DNA of 8,758 bases. It comes from Treponema sp. UBA1798 (GTDB lineage: Bacteria > Spirochaetota > Spirochaetia > Treponematales > Treponemataceae). The DNA lies in the NCBI GenBank assembly GCA_002319875.1, contig DCFS01000327.1:1-8758 (forward strand), in the 5' to 3' direction. This document shows, one piece after another, positions 1 to 6,449 of the stretch (position 1 is the first letter of the stretch; each line of letters starts with the position of its first letter). A model generated the notes under the pieces. That model was not told the DNA's origin. It saw only the letters and a program-made list of their open reading frames with translations, and made no database searches. Both the position numbers and the translations under genes were made by a program.

Positions 1-470
1 GCAATTCCTTCCGCTCCGAGAATCAGAACGAGCGGAAGTTTTGCCCGGAAGACGACCGGTTCCTGGCTGCGGCCGTCATAGCTTGGCACATACTGCGTAA
101 TTTTCGGATTATATAAGATATCCCTCGCCAACGGCCGTATGCGGCATTCGATATAACGGGGAGCAGACGCACCGTCGCCGGTATACAGGTTTCCGAAATT
201 CCCCTGTTTGTCTATAAAGAGTTCCTTATTGGCAAGTACGACGAGCGCAGAGTATATGGAGGCGTCTCCGTGCGGGTGATACTTCATACACTGGCCGACA
301 ATGTTCGCAACCTTGTGGTAGCGCCCGTCATCAACTTCAAAAAGTGTATGCAGTATACGCCGCTGGACGGGCTTCAGTCCGTCTGTCAAATCCGGAATTG
401 CCCTGTCGCGGATGACGTAACTTGCATACTGTATAAAATTATTGTCGAATATATTCTTAACAAAAGCCAT
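1..470 (-). CDS. parC: DNA topoisomerase IV subunit A, N-terminal part (runs off the left edge)
   Basis: This is the DNA-cleaving subunit of a type IIA topoisomerase, which works with ParE to decatenate and relax the chromosome. My translation from the ATG at 470-468 begins MAFVKNIFDNNFIQYASYVI and gives 156 codons before the window ends. It shows the GyrA/ParC winged-helix start (DGLKPVQRRIL, residues 30-40), the KYHPHGD motif (63-69) and the catalytic tyrosine in APRYIECR, with R105-Y106 as the Arg-Tyr pair. The gene follows the parE stop after 20 bases and has a GGAG Shine-Dalgarno about 8 bases before the ATG, so it is probably co-transcribed with parE. At the fluoroquinolone positions equivalent to E. 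coli GyrA S83 and D87 it has A70 and S74. The call of topoisomerase IV rather than gyrase rests on the adjacent short ParE-type B subunit. The 3' part is outside the window. Confidence 0.93.
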   Translation of the reverse strand, partial: MAFVKNIFDNNFIQYASYVIRDRAIPDLTDGLKPVQRRILHTLFEVDDGRYHKVANIVGQCMKYHPHGDASIYSALVVLANKELFIDKQGNFGNLYTGDGASAPRYIECRIRPLARDILYNPKITQYVPSYDGRSQEPVVFRAKLPLVLILGAEGI

Positions 471-490
471 TCGTATTCTCCGGATAAAAA

Positions 491-2434
491 CTATGCATCT
501 ATTTCTGCGGCAAGATGATGAACGATAAACTCCCTGCGGTCCGGTGTGTTTTTCCCCATATAAAACTCAAGGAGCTTCGGTACAGCCTTCAGCGACTGGA
601 TGCTTACGGGAGTCAGGTGCATGCCCCTGTCTTCACCCTCTCCCGGTTTCCGCTCATGGATAAACTGGCCGAATTCTCCGGGACTTATTTCCCCCAGTCC
701 CTTGAATCTCGTTACCTCGGCTCCCGATCCGAGCGCCTTTACCTGCCTGTCACGGGAATCTTCATCGTAACAATACACCGTCGTCGTCTTATTGCGTACG
801 CGGAATAACGGTGTTTCCAGAATATACACACGGCCTGCAGAAACCAGTTCTTCAAAAAAACCGAGAAAAAAGGTAAGGAGCAGGTTACGGATATGGAAAC
901 CGTCGTTATCGGCATCGGTCGCTATGATAATTTTAGAATAGCGGAGGCTGGACACATCTTCCTGTATGCCGAGGGCCATCATGAGATTATACAGCTCTTC
1001 GTTTTTATAGATATCTTTCGGTTTGCGGCCGAACATATTTTCCGGTTTACCGCGGAGACTGAATATTGCCTGGGTTTTTACATCGCGCGAGCCGACCATG
1101 GAACCGGTTGCGGAATCTCCTTCCGTAACAAATATCATGGAGTTTTCACCTTCCCGTCCGTCTTCCACATGATAACGACAGTCCTTCAGTTTCGGAATCT
1201 TAAGGGAAATCTTTTTGGCAGCTTCACGGGCTTCTTTTTTTACACCGTTTATTTCAGCGTGCGCTTTCTGATTGCGTATGATTTTTTCTTCTATCACCCC
1301 GGCAGCTTCCGGATTATGCCGGAGCCAGTCATCGACGGCCACCTGCACGTCTTTCATAACCGGGGCTCGTATTTCCACATTTCCAAGCTTGTTTTTAGTC
1401 TGACTGGTGAACATGGGGTCATCTATACTGATTTTTACCGCAACGACAAGACCGCCGGTGACATCTTTTATATCATATTCCTTTTTGTAAAAATCATTGA
1501 TTCCTCTGGTAAATCCGTCAAAAAAAGAAGTAACGTGGGTTCCGCCGTCTGAAGTTTCCTGTCCGTTTACAAAAGAATAGACTGTTTTTTCAAGTTCGCT
1601 CGTATGTGTAAACACGAATTCCATCAAGGCGTTTTTAAAACAGCAGAACGGATACAGCGGAGTTCCCTCTATTTCCTTGTTCAGAAGATCTGTCAGGCCG
1701 TTTTCACTGTAGTATTCGGTACCATTACAGATAATTTTCAATCCGGGGTTGAGATACACGTAGTTCCACAGCCGTTTTTCCACCATTTCCATATTATATG
1801 AATATTTACCGAACAGCTGCACATCGGGGACAAACTCAAGATAGGTACCGTTTTGCTTGTCAGAACCTGCATCCCCGGACTTGTCACTTTTTATGACACC
1901 GCGTTCAAATTCTACGACAGCCATCTTCCCGTCGCGGAAAGATGCGGCCCGGAAGTATGAAGAAAGAGCGTTCGTCGCCTTAATGCCTACGCCGTTCATA
2001 CCTATTGCCTGTTTGAATACGGAATCATTGTATTTCGCACCGGTATTCGTTTTTGAAACGCAGTCGGCAAGTTTGCCAAGCGGGATGCCGCGGCCGTAAT
2101 CACGGATACGAACACGCCCGTCATGTATATCAATATCGATACGCTTACCGAATCCCTGGGAGAATTCATCAACCGCATTGTCGATTCCTTCTTTCAGAAG
2201 AATATAAATACCATCATTTTCGTCGGAACCGTCGCCGAGACTGCCGATATACATACCCGGACGGCGCCGGATATGTTCAAGGCCTTCCAGATGCTGAATA
2301 CTGTCTTCATCATAAACGGCAGCGATTTTCGCGCCGCCCGCAGGCTTTATTTTTTTTACTGATTTTTCCGGAGATGCTGCGACCGGTATTTTTTTGCCTG
2401 TTCCGGCCCCGCTGTCAGTTGCTTTTCCACCCAT
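491..2434 (-). CDS. parE: DNA topoisomerase IV subunit B (ATPase/TOPRIM)
   Basis: This 647-residue protein is the ATPase subunit of topoisomerase IV. It has about the length of ParE (E. coli ParE is 630 residues) and lacks the extra domain of long GyrB proteins. In order it shows a low-complexity Lys/Ala/Gly-rich N-terminal extension (about 1-40); a GHKL ATPase domain with E82, N86 and E90 (KEGIDNAVDE), D112 in RDYGRGIP and the GMNGVGIKATNALS lid (145-158); a transducer domain with QTK at 345-347; and a TOPRIM domain with EGDSA (E438) and DADND (D507, D509, D511). RFKGLGE at 576-582 marks the C-terminal part. All catalytic residues are present. The ATG at 2434 is the only usable start ahead of the ATPase domain. 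No Shine-Dalgarno precedes it, and a promoter -10 lies only 7 bases upstream, which suggests leaderless translation. parC follows 20 bases downstream. Confidence 0.95.
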   Translation of the reverse strand: MGGKATDSGAGTGKKIPVAASPEKSVKKIKPAGGAKIAAVYDEDSIQHLEGLEHIRRRPGMYIGSLGDGSDENDGIYILLKEGIDNAVDEFSQGFGKRIDIDIHDGRVRIRDYGRGIPLGKLADCVSKTNTGAKYNDSVFKQAIGMNGVGIKATNALSSYFRAASFRDGKMAVVEFERGVIKSDKSGDAGSDKQNGTYLEFVPDVQLFGKYSYNMEMVEKRLWNYVYLNPGLKIICNGTEYYSENGLTDLLNKEIEGTPLYPFCCFKNALMEFVFTHTSELEKTVYSFVNGQETSDGGTHVTSFFDGFTRGINDFYKKEYDIKDVTGGLVVAVKISIDDPMFTSQTKNKLGNVEIRAPVMKDVQVAVDDWLRHNPEAAGVIEEKIIRNQKAHAEINGVKKEAREAAKKISLKIPKLKDCRYHVEDGREGENSMIFVTEGDSATGSMVGSRDVKTQAIFSLRGKPENMFGRKPKDIYKNEELYNLMMALGIQEDVSSLRYSKIIIATDADNDGFHIRNLLLTFFLGFFEELVSAGRVYILETPLFRVRNKTTTVYCYDEDSRDRQVKALGSGAEVTRFKGLGEISPGEFGQFIHERKPGEGEDRGMHLTPVSIQSLKAVPKLLEFYMGKNTPDRREFIVHHLAAEIDA

Positions 2435-2456
2435 ACTATACAGTATACTGTATAAA
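2419..2456 (+). promoter_or_regulatory. Possible citC promoter (shared -10)
   Basis: TATACT at 2444-2449 on the plus strand overlaps the parE -10. Upstream, TTGCTT (2419-2424) is only a weak -35 at a long 19-base spacing, so recognition would depend mainly on the -10 or on an activator. The inferred start near 2456 leaves a leader of about 29 bases carrying the AGGAG ribosome site (2475-2479) 5 bases before the citC ATG. Confidence 0.4.
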
Positions 2457-2471
2457 AGCTTTTATTTTCAA
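2435..2471 (-). promoter_or_regulatory. Promoter of parE-parC, giving an apparently leaderless mRNA
   Basis: On the minus strand, TTGAAA (plus positions 2466-2471) is followed after 18 bases by TATACT (2442-2447), a good sigma-70-type pair. The expected transcription start, 7 bases beyond the -10, is at about 2435, directly against the parE ATG at 2434. The -10 lies inside the palindrome at 2437-2454. The promoter match is seen in sequence; the start point is inferred. Confidence 0.6.
2437..2454. promoter_or_regulatory. Perfect 18-bp palindrome between divergent parE and citC
   Basis: The sequence TATACAGTATACTGTATA is identical to its own reverse complement over all 18 bases; symmetry stops at the flanking bases (c on the left, a on the right). 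Its core AGTATACT reads TATACT on both strands, so one site supplies overlapping -10 boxes for both genes. It may also be an operator for a dimeric regulator. A dual role is possible, and nothing here identifies a regulator. Confidence 0.6.
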
Positions 2472-2484
2472 TGCAGGAGAAACA

Positions 2485-3549
2485 ATGACAGATTATCAGG
2501 TTTGCACCATATTTTCTTCCGATGCACGTTCCGTAAAACAGACAGAAACGCTGCTCCTTTCCGAGGGAATAAAAAAAGACAAAAACCTCGATTATACGTG
2601 CGGTATATACGACGGGGAGAACCGGATTGTCGCTACGGGAAGCTGTTTCGCAAACACACTTCGCTGTCTTGCCGTAGACAAAGACCATCAGGGAGAAGGG
2701 CTGCTGAATAAAATTGTATCCCACCTTGTCAGTTACCAGTATGCAAAAGGAAATACACATCTGTTTCTCTATACAAAATGTTCCACCGAAAAGTTTTTCA
2801 GGGATCTGGGATTCCATCCTGTCGTAAAAATTGACGGCTATCTGGTATTTATGGAAAACAGCCGGTCAGGTTTTGCGGACTATCTGAACCTGCTGGAAAA
2901 AGAATCCGGTTCCGGGGATAACTCCGGTAAAAACAGGGACGCCGCAGCGATCGTCATGAACGCAAACCCGTTTACCAAAGGGCACCTGTATCTGATTGAA
3001 ACGGCTGCAAAAGCACACGCAACACTGCATCTGTTTATGGTAAGCGAAGATGCCAGCCTTTTTCCCTATAAAATCAGAAAAAAACTCATTATTGCCGGGA
3101 CCAGGCATCTGAATAATATAATCTACCACGACTGCGGCGATTATATTGTCAGCAATACGACATTTCCCAGTTACTTCCAGAAAGACAAAGCCGACGTGAT
3201 AGAAGGACATGCAAGGCTTGATACCGCAATTTTTATAAAAATAGCTTCACGTCTCAGCATAACTCACCGGTATGCCGGGGAAGAGCCTTTCAGCATGGTT
3301 ACCGGAGTGTACAACAGAATCATGGGTACAGAACTTCCCAAAGCAGGCATTTCTTTCCATATTATTCCCCGGCTGGAGTCAAACGGAACGGTTATAAGCG
3401 CTTCGACTGTCAGGGAGGCGATCAGAAGCGGCAACCGGCGGATCCTCGAAGAAATGCTTCCGCAGACTACCCTTGATTTTCTTGCGGGTGAAGAAGCACT
3501 TCCCGTGATAAAGCATATCAGGGAACAGGACAGCGTCGTACACTACTGA
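2485..3549 (+). CDS. citC: [Citrate (pro-3S)-lyase] ligase
   Basis: CitC (EC 6.2.1.22) uses ATP and acetate to acetylate the phosphoribosyl-dephospho-CoA group on the citrate lyase acyl carrier protein CitD, which activates the lyase. The 354-residue product matches the usual length (about 350). Residues 1-125 form a GNAT-like domain, with the acetyl-CoA loop signature CLAVDKDHQGEGLLNKI at 61-77. The second half is a nucleotidyltransferase domain with MNANPFTKGH (TKGH at 164-167, the HxGH-type motif) and ISAST at 304-308. The ATG at 2485 has AGGAG five bases upstream and matches the family N-terminus. The same frame stays open leftwards to 2053, but that part lies antisense to parE and is not counted. 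No citD, citE, citF, citG or citX is in view, so the gene is at least locally separated from its pathway. Its last 171 bases overlap the opposing gene at 3379-4551. Confidence 0.93.
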   Translation: MTDYQVCTIFSSDARSVKQTETLLLSEGIKKDKNLDYTCGIYDGENRIVATGSCFANTLRCLAVDKDHQGEGLLNKIVSHLVSYQYAKGNTHLFLYTKCSTEKFFRDLGFHPVVKIDGYLVFMENSRSGFADYLNLLEKESGSGDNSGKNRDAAAIVMNANPFTKGHLYLIETAAKAHATLHLFMVSEDASLFPYKIRKKLIIAGTRHLNNIIYHDCGDYIVSNTTFPSYFQKDKADVIEGHARLDTAIFIKIASRLSITHRYAGEEPFSMVTGVYNRIMGTELPKAGISFHIIPRLESNGTVISASTVREAIRSGNRRILEEMLPQTTLDFLAGEEALPVIKHIREQDSVVHY

Positions 3550-4551
3550 GAATACATCCGCTGATTCATCAATTCCTGCCTGTCTCCGGTTCTGATATTC
3601 CTGCTTAAGCGTTTCCTGATATTCGAGAACTGAAAAATCAAGACAGATTCCCGGTCCGAAAAGGACCATTACCCGGTCGAGAAACTCTTCCCTGAATTCC
3701 GGTTCCTTTTCATTGTCGAATTTCAAAGCTATATTTCCTTTCGTAAGAAGCTGCAGGTCATATACCGAATGAACTTTATCCGGATTCGCTTGGACCTTTT
3801 CAATCCGTTTCATTGCTTCTTCATACGTTTTCATCTGCTTTGCTTCATATACTGCGAGTTTAAGATCCAGATACTGTTCCGAATAAAAATTCAGTTTGTC
3901 TTTCCGATACAGTTTCTTATACCGGCCTTCATCATCGCCTTTTTTTATGAGTTCATATTCAAGTTTCAGAGACTCTTTATCAAAATCAGTACAATTTTCA
4001 ACAGCCTGCGACAGGACAGTATCCGTATCGTGAAAATCTTTTTTTAATAATGCAAGCGCCGTCAGATCGTGAAACACCTCCTCAAAAAAAGGGAATCCCC
4101 GCATTGATACAAACTGAGTATCGAGTATGCCCAACTGCATATAATACTGAATAAGCCTGCGTTCAGTGTTGTATGCGTTTTCTATATCGTCCCACGAATA
4201 GAAATATGTTGATTCCATGCGTACTTCGCCGGCAGATATATGCGGAAACGAAGTGTGGCTGAAGCATTCCGTCATCTTTTCTTTTTCTGCATGATATTCA
4301 TATTCCTGTCCTAAAGAAAAGCGTATTTTCTGCGAATCGGGATATTTTTCAGAAGCTTCGCGGAGCCTTGTATATGAAGTTTCTCTGTCGCCAATCCAAA
4401 GCGGAAGAACTGCATGATTGTAGTACCAGGTCCGCTGCTCTTCTTCAGAAAGCTTTTCGACATGCATCTTCTCAAGTGCTTTCAAAGCGGCTTTAATGTC
4501 CCCCTGTTCAAAATATTTTTTTACCGCTTCTTCCACTTTATTTTTACTCAT
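3379..4551 (-). CDS. TPR-like hypothetical protein
   Basis: This is a 390-residue protein that I cannot assign to a named family. It has no signal peptide or membrane segment and looks cytoplasmic. It is rich in charged, helical segments. The N-terminal part (about 4-100: AVKKYFEQGDIKAALKALEK, then WYYNHAVLPLWIGDRETSYT and ASEKYPDSQKIRFSLGQEYE) has the paired-helix spacing and small/aromatic pattern of tetratricopeptide repeats, which usually bind other proteins. The middle is rich in Tyr, Phe and Asp. The start at 4551 is strong, with a perfect AAGGAGG upstream (preceding an 11-base gap) and a good promoter at 4615-4650. The last 56 residues (335-390) are encoded antisense to the citC 3' end and look unlike the rest (SDRLPDSRSAYNRSV end). 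The original stop may therefore have been lost and the frame may run on into citC. Confidence 0.75.
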   Translation of the reverse strand: MSKNKVEEAVKKYFEQGDIKAALKALEKMHVEKLSEEEQRTWYYNHAVLPLWIGDRETSYTRLREASEKYPDSQKIRFSLGQEYEYHAEKEKMTECFSHTSFPHISAGEVRMESTYFYSWDDIENAYNTERRLIQYYMQLGILDTQFVSMRGFPFFEEVFHDLTALALLKKDFHDTDTVLSQAVENCTDFDKESLKLEYELIKKGDDEGRYKKLYRKDKLNFYSEQYLDLKLAVYEAKQMKTYEEAMKRIEKVQANPDKVHSVYDLQLLTKGNIALKFDNEKEPEFREEFLDRVMVLFGPGICLDFSVLEYQETLKQEYQNRRQAGIDESADVFSVVYDAVLFPDMLYHGKCFFTRKKIKGSLRKHFFEDPPVAASDRLPDSRSAYNRSV

Positions 4552-4614
4552 GCGCTAACCTTCCTCCTTCGTCGTCTTTATCCCGTAATGCGATAACGAT
4601 TTTCTGTTTCGACG

Positions 4615-4650
4615 ATTCGTAATTTTACCAGATAATGACTTTGCGGGCAA
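4615..4650 (-). promoter_or_regulatory. Promoter of the TPR-like gene
   Basis: On the minus strand, TTGCCC (plus 4645-4650) and TAAAAT (plus 4622-4627) are separated by 17 bases. The predicted start near 4615 gives a leader of about 63 bases that contains the strong AAGGAGG ribosome site. Confidence 0.55.
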
Positions 4651-4735
4651 CGATAAGAAAAAAAAGTATATGAGCATCCTTTTGATGAAAAAAGAGATTT
4701 ACTTAATGTTAGATTAACAGCATGATTTGATACTG

Positions 4736-4771
4736 TTGCTAAATTCAAACTTCTTTCTTATAATTAGGTAT
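4736..4771 (+). promoter_or_regulatory. Promoter of the RDD gene
   Basis: TTGCTA (4736-4741), a 17-base spacer and a consensus TATAAT (4759-4764) make this the best promoter match in the window. Transcription would start near 4771, leaving a leader of about 115 bases before the RDD start codon. Confidence 0.65.
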
Positions 4772-4794
4772 GACATTCAAAGTTTAGAAACCGG

Positions 4795-4899
4795 ATGCAG
4801 AAAGAAAACAAACCCCAGTTTTGGAACGGAAACGGCAAAATTTCCTCAAGGCTGAATATCAAATTATTAAAACTAAAGGAATTGAATGCATTCAGGTAA
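4795..4899 (+). CDS. Possible 34-residue leader peptide
   Basis: An ATG at 4795 opens 34 codons ending in TAA at 4897-4899. The product begins MQKENKPQFWNGNGKISSRL and is basic. Its end overlaps the RDD start at 4886 by 14 bases in another frame, which would allow translational coupling. No clear Shine-Dalgarno precedes it and I recognise no homologue, so it may be chance in AT-rich leader DNA. Confidence 0.18.
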   Translation: MQKENKPQFWNGNGKISSRLNIKLLKLKELNAFR

Positions 4900-5464
4900 A
4901 ACAGATGAAGGAAACGATTTTCTGAGTGAAAACGTTTCTGATAAAAAAATATATGTCGGGATAGGAAGCAGATTATTAGCAGAAATAATAGACTCAATAA
5001 TACTTTTGCCGCTATCGATTGTATGTATCCGCGTTAGCAATAAGTCGCTTTTTTTATTTTCGCTATCCAGTTTTACAGGTGCTCTTGTTATATATCTATA
5101 TAATATAGTATTGGTAAAAAAATATGGCGGCACTTTTGGTAAGCTCATTTGCAGAATTAAGATTGTAAATAAGAACTATAATAATGTGAATTATAAGCAA
5201 TCAATAATAAGATACTTATACCTGATAGTGCTTGATTTTCTTAAAAGAATGGCAATGCTGTTAATTGCTTTTAATTCAAGAATAGATTGGGGAAAGACAT
5301 CCGGTTTTGCGATATATACTGCTATGCAGAAAATAAAAATCATTAAATTTATAGCTGTATTAGATGCTGTGTGGATTATAGCAGAGATAATCGTTTTGTT
5401 AACAAATAAGAAAAATCAATCAATACATGATTTCGTAGCAAAAACCTATGTAGTTGAAAAATAA
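4886..5464 (+). CDS. RDD family integral membrane protein
   Basis: This 192-residue membrane protein belongs to the RDD family, whose biochemical role is mostly unknown; a few members have been linked to ion transport. It shows the three family hallmarks: an Arg at the start of the first helix (R29 in GSRLLAEIID), an Asp in that helix (D36) and a late Asp in SIHDFVAKTYVV (D182). It also has the conserved loop GGTFGKLICRIKIVN (81-95). Hydrophobic helices lie at roughly 33-50, 54-76, 107-128 and 153-173. The ATG at 4886 follows an in-frame TGA and has AAAGGA at 4875-4880. Sampled 60-base rows are only about 18-30% G+C, far below parE (near 58% in a sampled row), and Lys/Asn/Ile codons ending in A or T dominate. 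This suggests acquisition from elsewhere or relaxed composition. The product's substrate cannot be told from the sequence. Confidence 0.85.
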   Translation: MHSGKTDEGNDFLSENVSDKKIYVGIGSRLLAEIIDSIILLPLSIVCIRVSNKSLFLFSLSSFTGALVIYLYNIVLVKKYGGTFGKLICRIKIVNKNYNNVNYKQSIIRYLYLIVLDFLKRMAMLLIAFNSRIDWGKTSGFAIYTAMQKIKIIKFIAVLDAVWIIAEIIVLLTNKKNQSIHDFVAKTYVVEK

Positions 5465-5582
5465 AGATGCTGTTTTAACGACCGCCTCAACACCGGTACG
5501 TGTCTTGTCATACAATATACAATTTTTGCTACACAAAAAATACAAAAAGATGTTAAACTACAACATGATATGGTGAGCCACC

Positions 5583-5588
5583 TATAAT
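5583..5588 (+). promoter_or_regulatory. Possible -10 box for the repeat-protein gene
   Basis: A consensus TATAAT lies 18 bases before the ATG at 5606, but no convincing -35 sits 16-18 bases upstream. If used, the mRNA would begin near 5595, at the AAAGGAAA ribosome site. The rest of the 141-base gap after the RDD gene is AT-rich and shows no clear terminator. Confidence 0.3.
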
Positions 5589-5605
5589 TTATTAAAGGAA
5601 AATGA

Positions 5606-6436
5606 ATGAAAAAAGCTCTTTTTCTGTTATTTTGCTGGGGAACTATAATATCGATATACTCTCAACAATATGTCAGCTTAACAAAAGAACAGGGCATACC
5701 TCAGATTGGGCTGATCAACAGTACAATACCGGTGTATATTTTAAAAGAAGAAACTCCGGGGGCAACCTCCGTGACAGACGCTTATTATATTGTTACCGGC
5801 AACGAAAAAGCCGGCCCATATGAGGATTGCAGCCGTCTGTTTTTTTCCTCCGACGGGAAGACCGTGGCGTATAGCGCAAAAACAGACGGGCAGTGGTATG
5901 TTGTCGCCGGCAATGAAAAAGCCGGCCCGTATGAGGATTGCCGCTATTTGTTATTTTTCCCTGATGGGAGGATGGTATATAGCGCCAAAATGAAGGGACA
6001 GTGGTATGTGTTTACCGGCGATGAAAAAGCCGGCCCATATGACGATTCTTGGAATCTTCATTGTTTTTCCCCCGACGGAAAGACCGTAGCATATAATGCA
6101 GAAATAGACGGACAATGGTATGTTGTCGCCGGCAATGAAAAAACAGAATCGTCCAATAATTGCCGCGATCTGACTTTCGCCCCTGATGGGAAGACTTTAG
6201 CGTATGCTATAGAAACAGACAGGCAATGGTTCATTATTACCGGAAAGGATAAATTCGGTCCGTATGCTAATTATGGCCGTATATCTTTTTCCCCCGACGG
6301 AAAGATCGTTGCATATAAAGCTGAAACAGACGATCAATGGTGTTCGAAAGTAATAGTCGATGGAAAAGAATATACCGGATCAAATAATAACGGTGTTATA
6401 GTTTACATAGCAGATAACAGAATATACATAAGATAG
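5606..6436 (+). CDS. Exported WD40-like (PD40-type) beta-propeller repeat protein
   Basis: This 276-residue protein starts with a typical signal peptide (MKKALFLLFCWGTIISIYSQ), probably cut near residue 19-21, so it should be periplasmic or surface-associated. Residues 61-245 are five tandem repeats of 36-38 residues with the pattern Y-V-V-x-G-N-E-K-A-G-P-Y, then F-S-P-D-G-K-T-V-A-Y and a closing D-G-Q-W. This is the WD40-like/PD40 propeller signature seen in TolB-like and DPP-type propellers. Residues 246-276 (VIVDGKEYTG...) look like the first strands of a sixth unit. No catalytic domain follows, so binding or scaffolding is the likeliest role (inference). The start at 5606 is preferred over the out-of-frame ATG at 5602 because only it gives the signal peptide; AAAGGAAA lies just upstream. 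Repeat 4 has lost the GPY motif (TESSNN instead). It follows the RDD gene after 141 bases in the same direction; a link between them is unproven. Confidence 0.85.
   Translation: MKKALFLLFCWGTIISIYSQQYVSLTKEQGIPQIGLINSTIPVYILKEETPGATSVTDAYYIVTGNEKAGPYEDCSRLFFSSDGKTVAYSAKTDGQWYVVAGNEKAGPYEDCRYLLFFPDGRMVYSAKMKGQWYVFTGDEKAGPYDDSWNLHCFSPDGKTVAYNAEIDGQWYVVAGNEKTESSNNCRDLTFAPDGKTLAYAIETDRQWFIITGKDKFGPYANYGRISFSPDGKIVAYKAETDDQWCSKVIVDGKEYTGSNNNGVIVYIADNRIYIR
5786..6340 (+). repeat. Five tandem coding repeats of 108-114 bases
   Basis: Units at about 5786-5896, 5897-6004, 6005-6118, 6119-6229 and 6230-6340 encode the propeller repeats. Units 1-3 are the closest to each other: the 20-base string GAAAAAGCCGGCCCATATGA occurs in both unit 1 and unit 3, and unit 2 differs from it by one base. 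Units 4 and 5 are more diverged. The closeness of units 1-3 points to recent duplication or gene conversion. Confidence 0.85.
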
Positions 6437-6449
6437 TCATCCAGAGCCG

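Larger units (their letters stand above)
4552..4885. other. AT-rich intergenic region with divergent promoters
   Basis: This 334-base stretch separates the divergent TPR-like and RDD genes. It holds the minus-strand promoter at 4615-4650, a plus-strand promoter at 4736-4764, a short dyad TGTTA-GAT-TAACA at 4707-4719 about 17 bases upstream of the latter, and a 34-codon open frame at 4795-4899. I see no tRNA, known riboswitch or strong terminator hairpin in it. Confidence 0.6.

Noticed and set aside
893..1552. 219-codon plus-strand open frame opposite parE
   Set aside because: It is antisense to the strongly conserved parE transducer/TOPRIM coding region, has no ribosome site of note and a composition typical of a shadow frame.
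2053..2484. 144-codon upstream extension of the citC frame
   Set aside because: It lies antisense to parE, lacks citC family similarity, and the ATG at 2485 has a proper ribosome site and matches the expected protein length.
2356..2817. 153-codon minus-strand frame across the parE-citC junction
   Set aside because: It is antisense to citC, spans the divergent promoter and resembles no protein family.
5602..5823. Alternative 73-codon frame starting 4 bases before the repeat-protein ATG
   Set aside because: It gives no signal peptide or repeats; the frame from 5606 encodes a clear exported repeat protein.
5786..6340. CRISPR-like array
   Set aside because: The periodic repeats are in frame and coding, with unit length near 111 bases and no short constant repeat with unique spacers.
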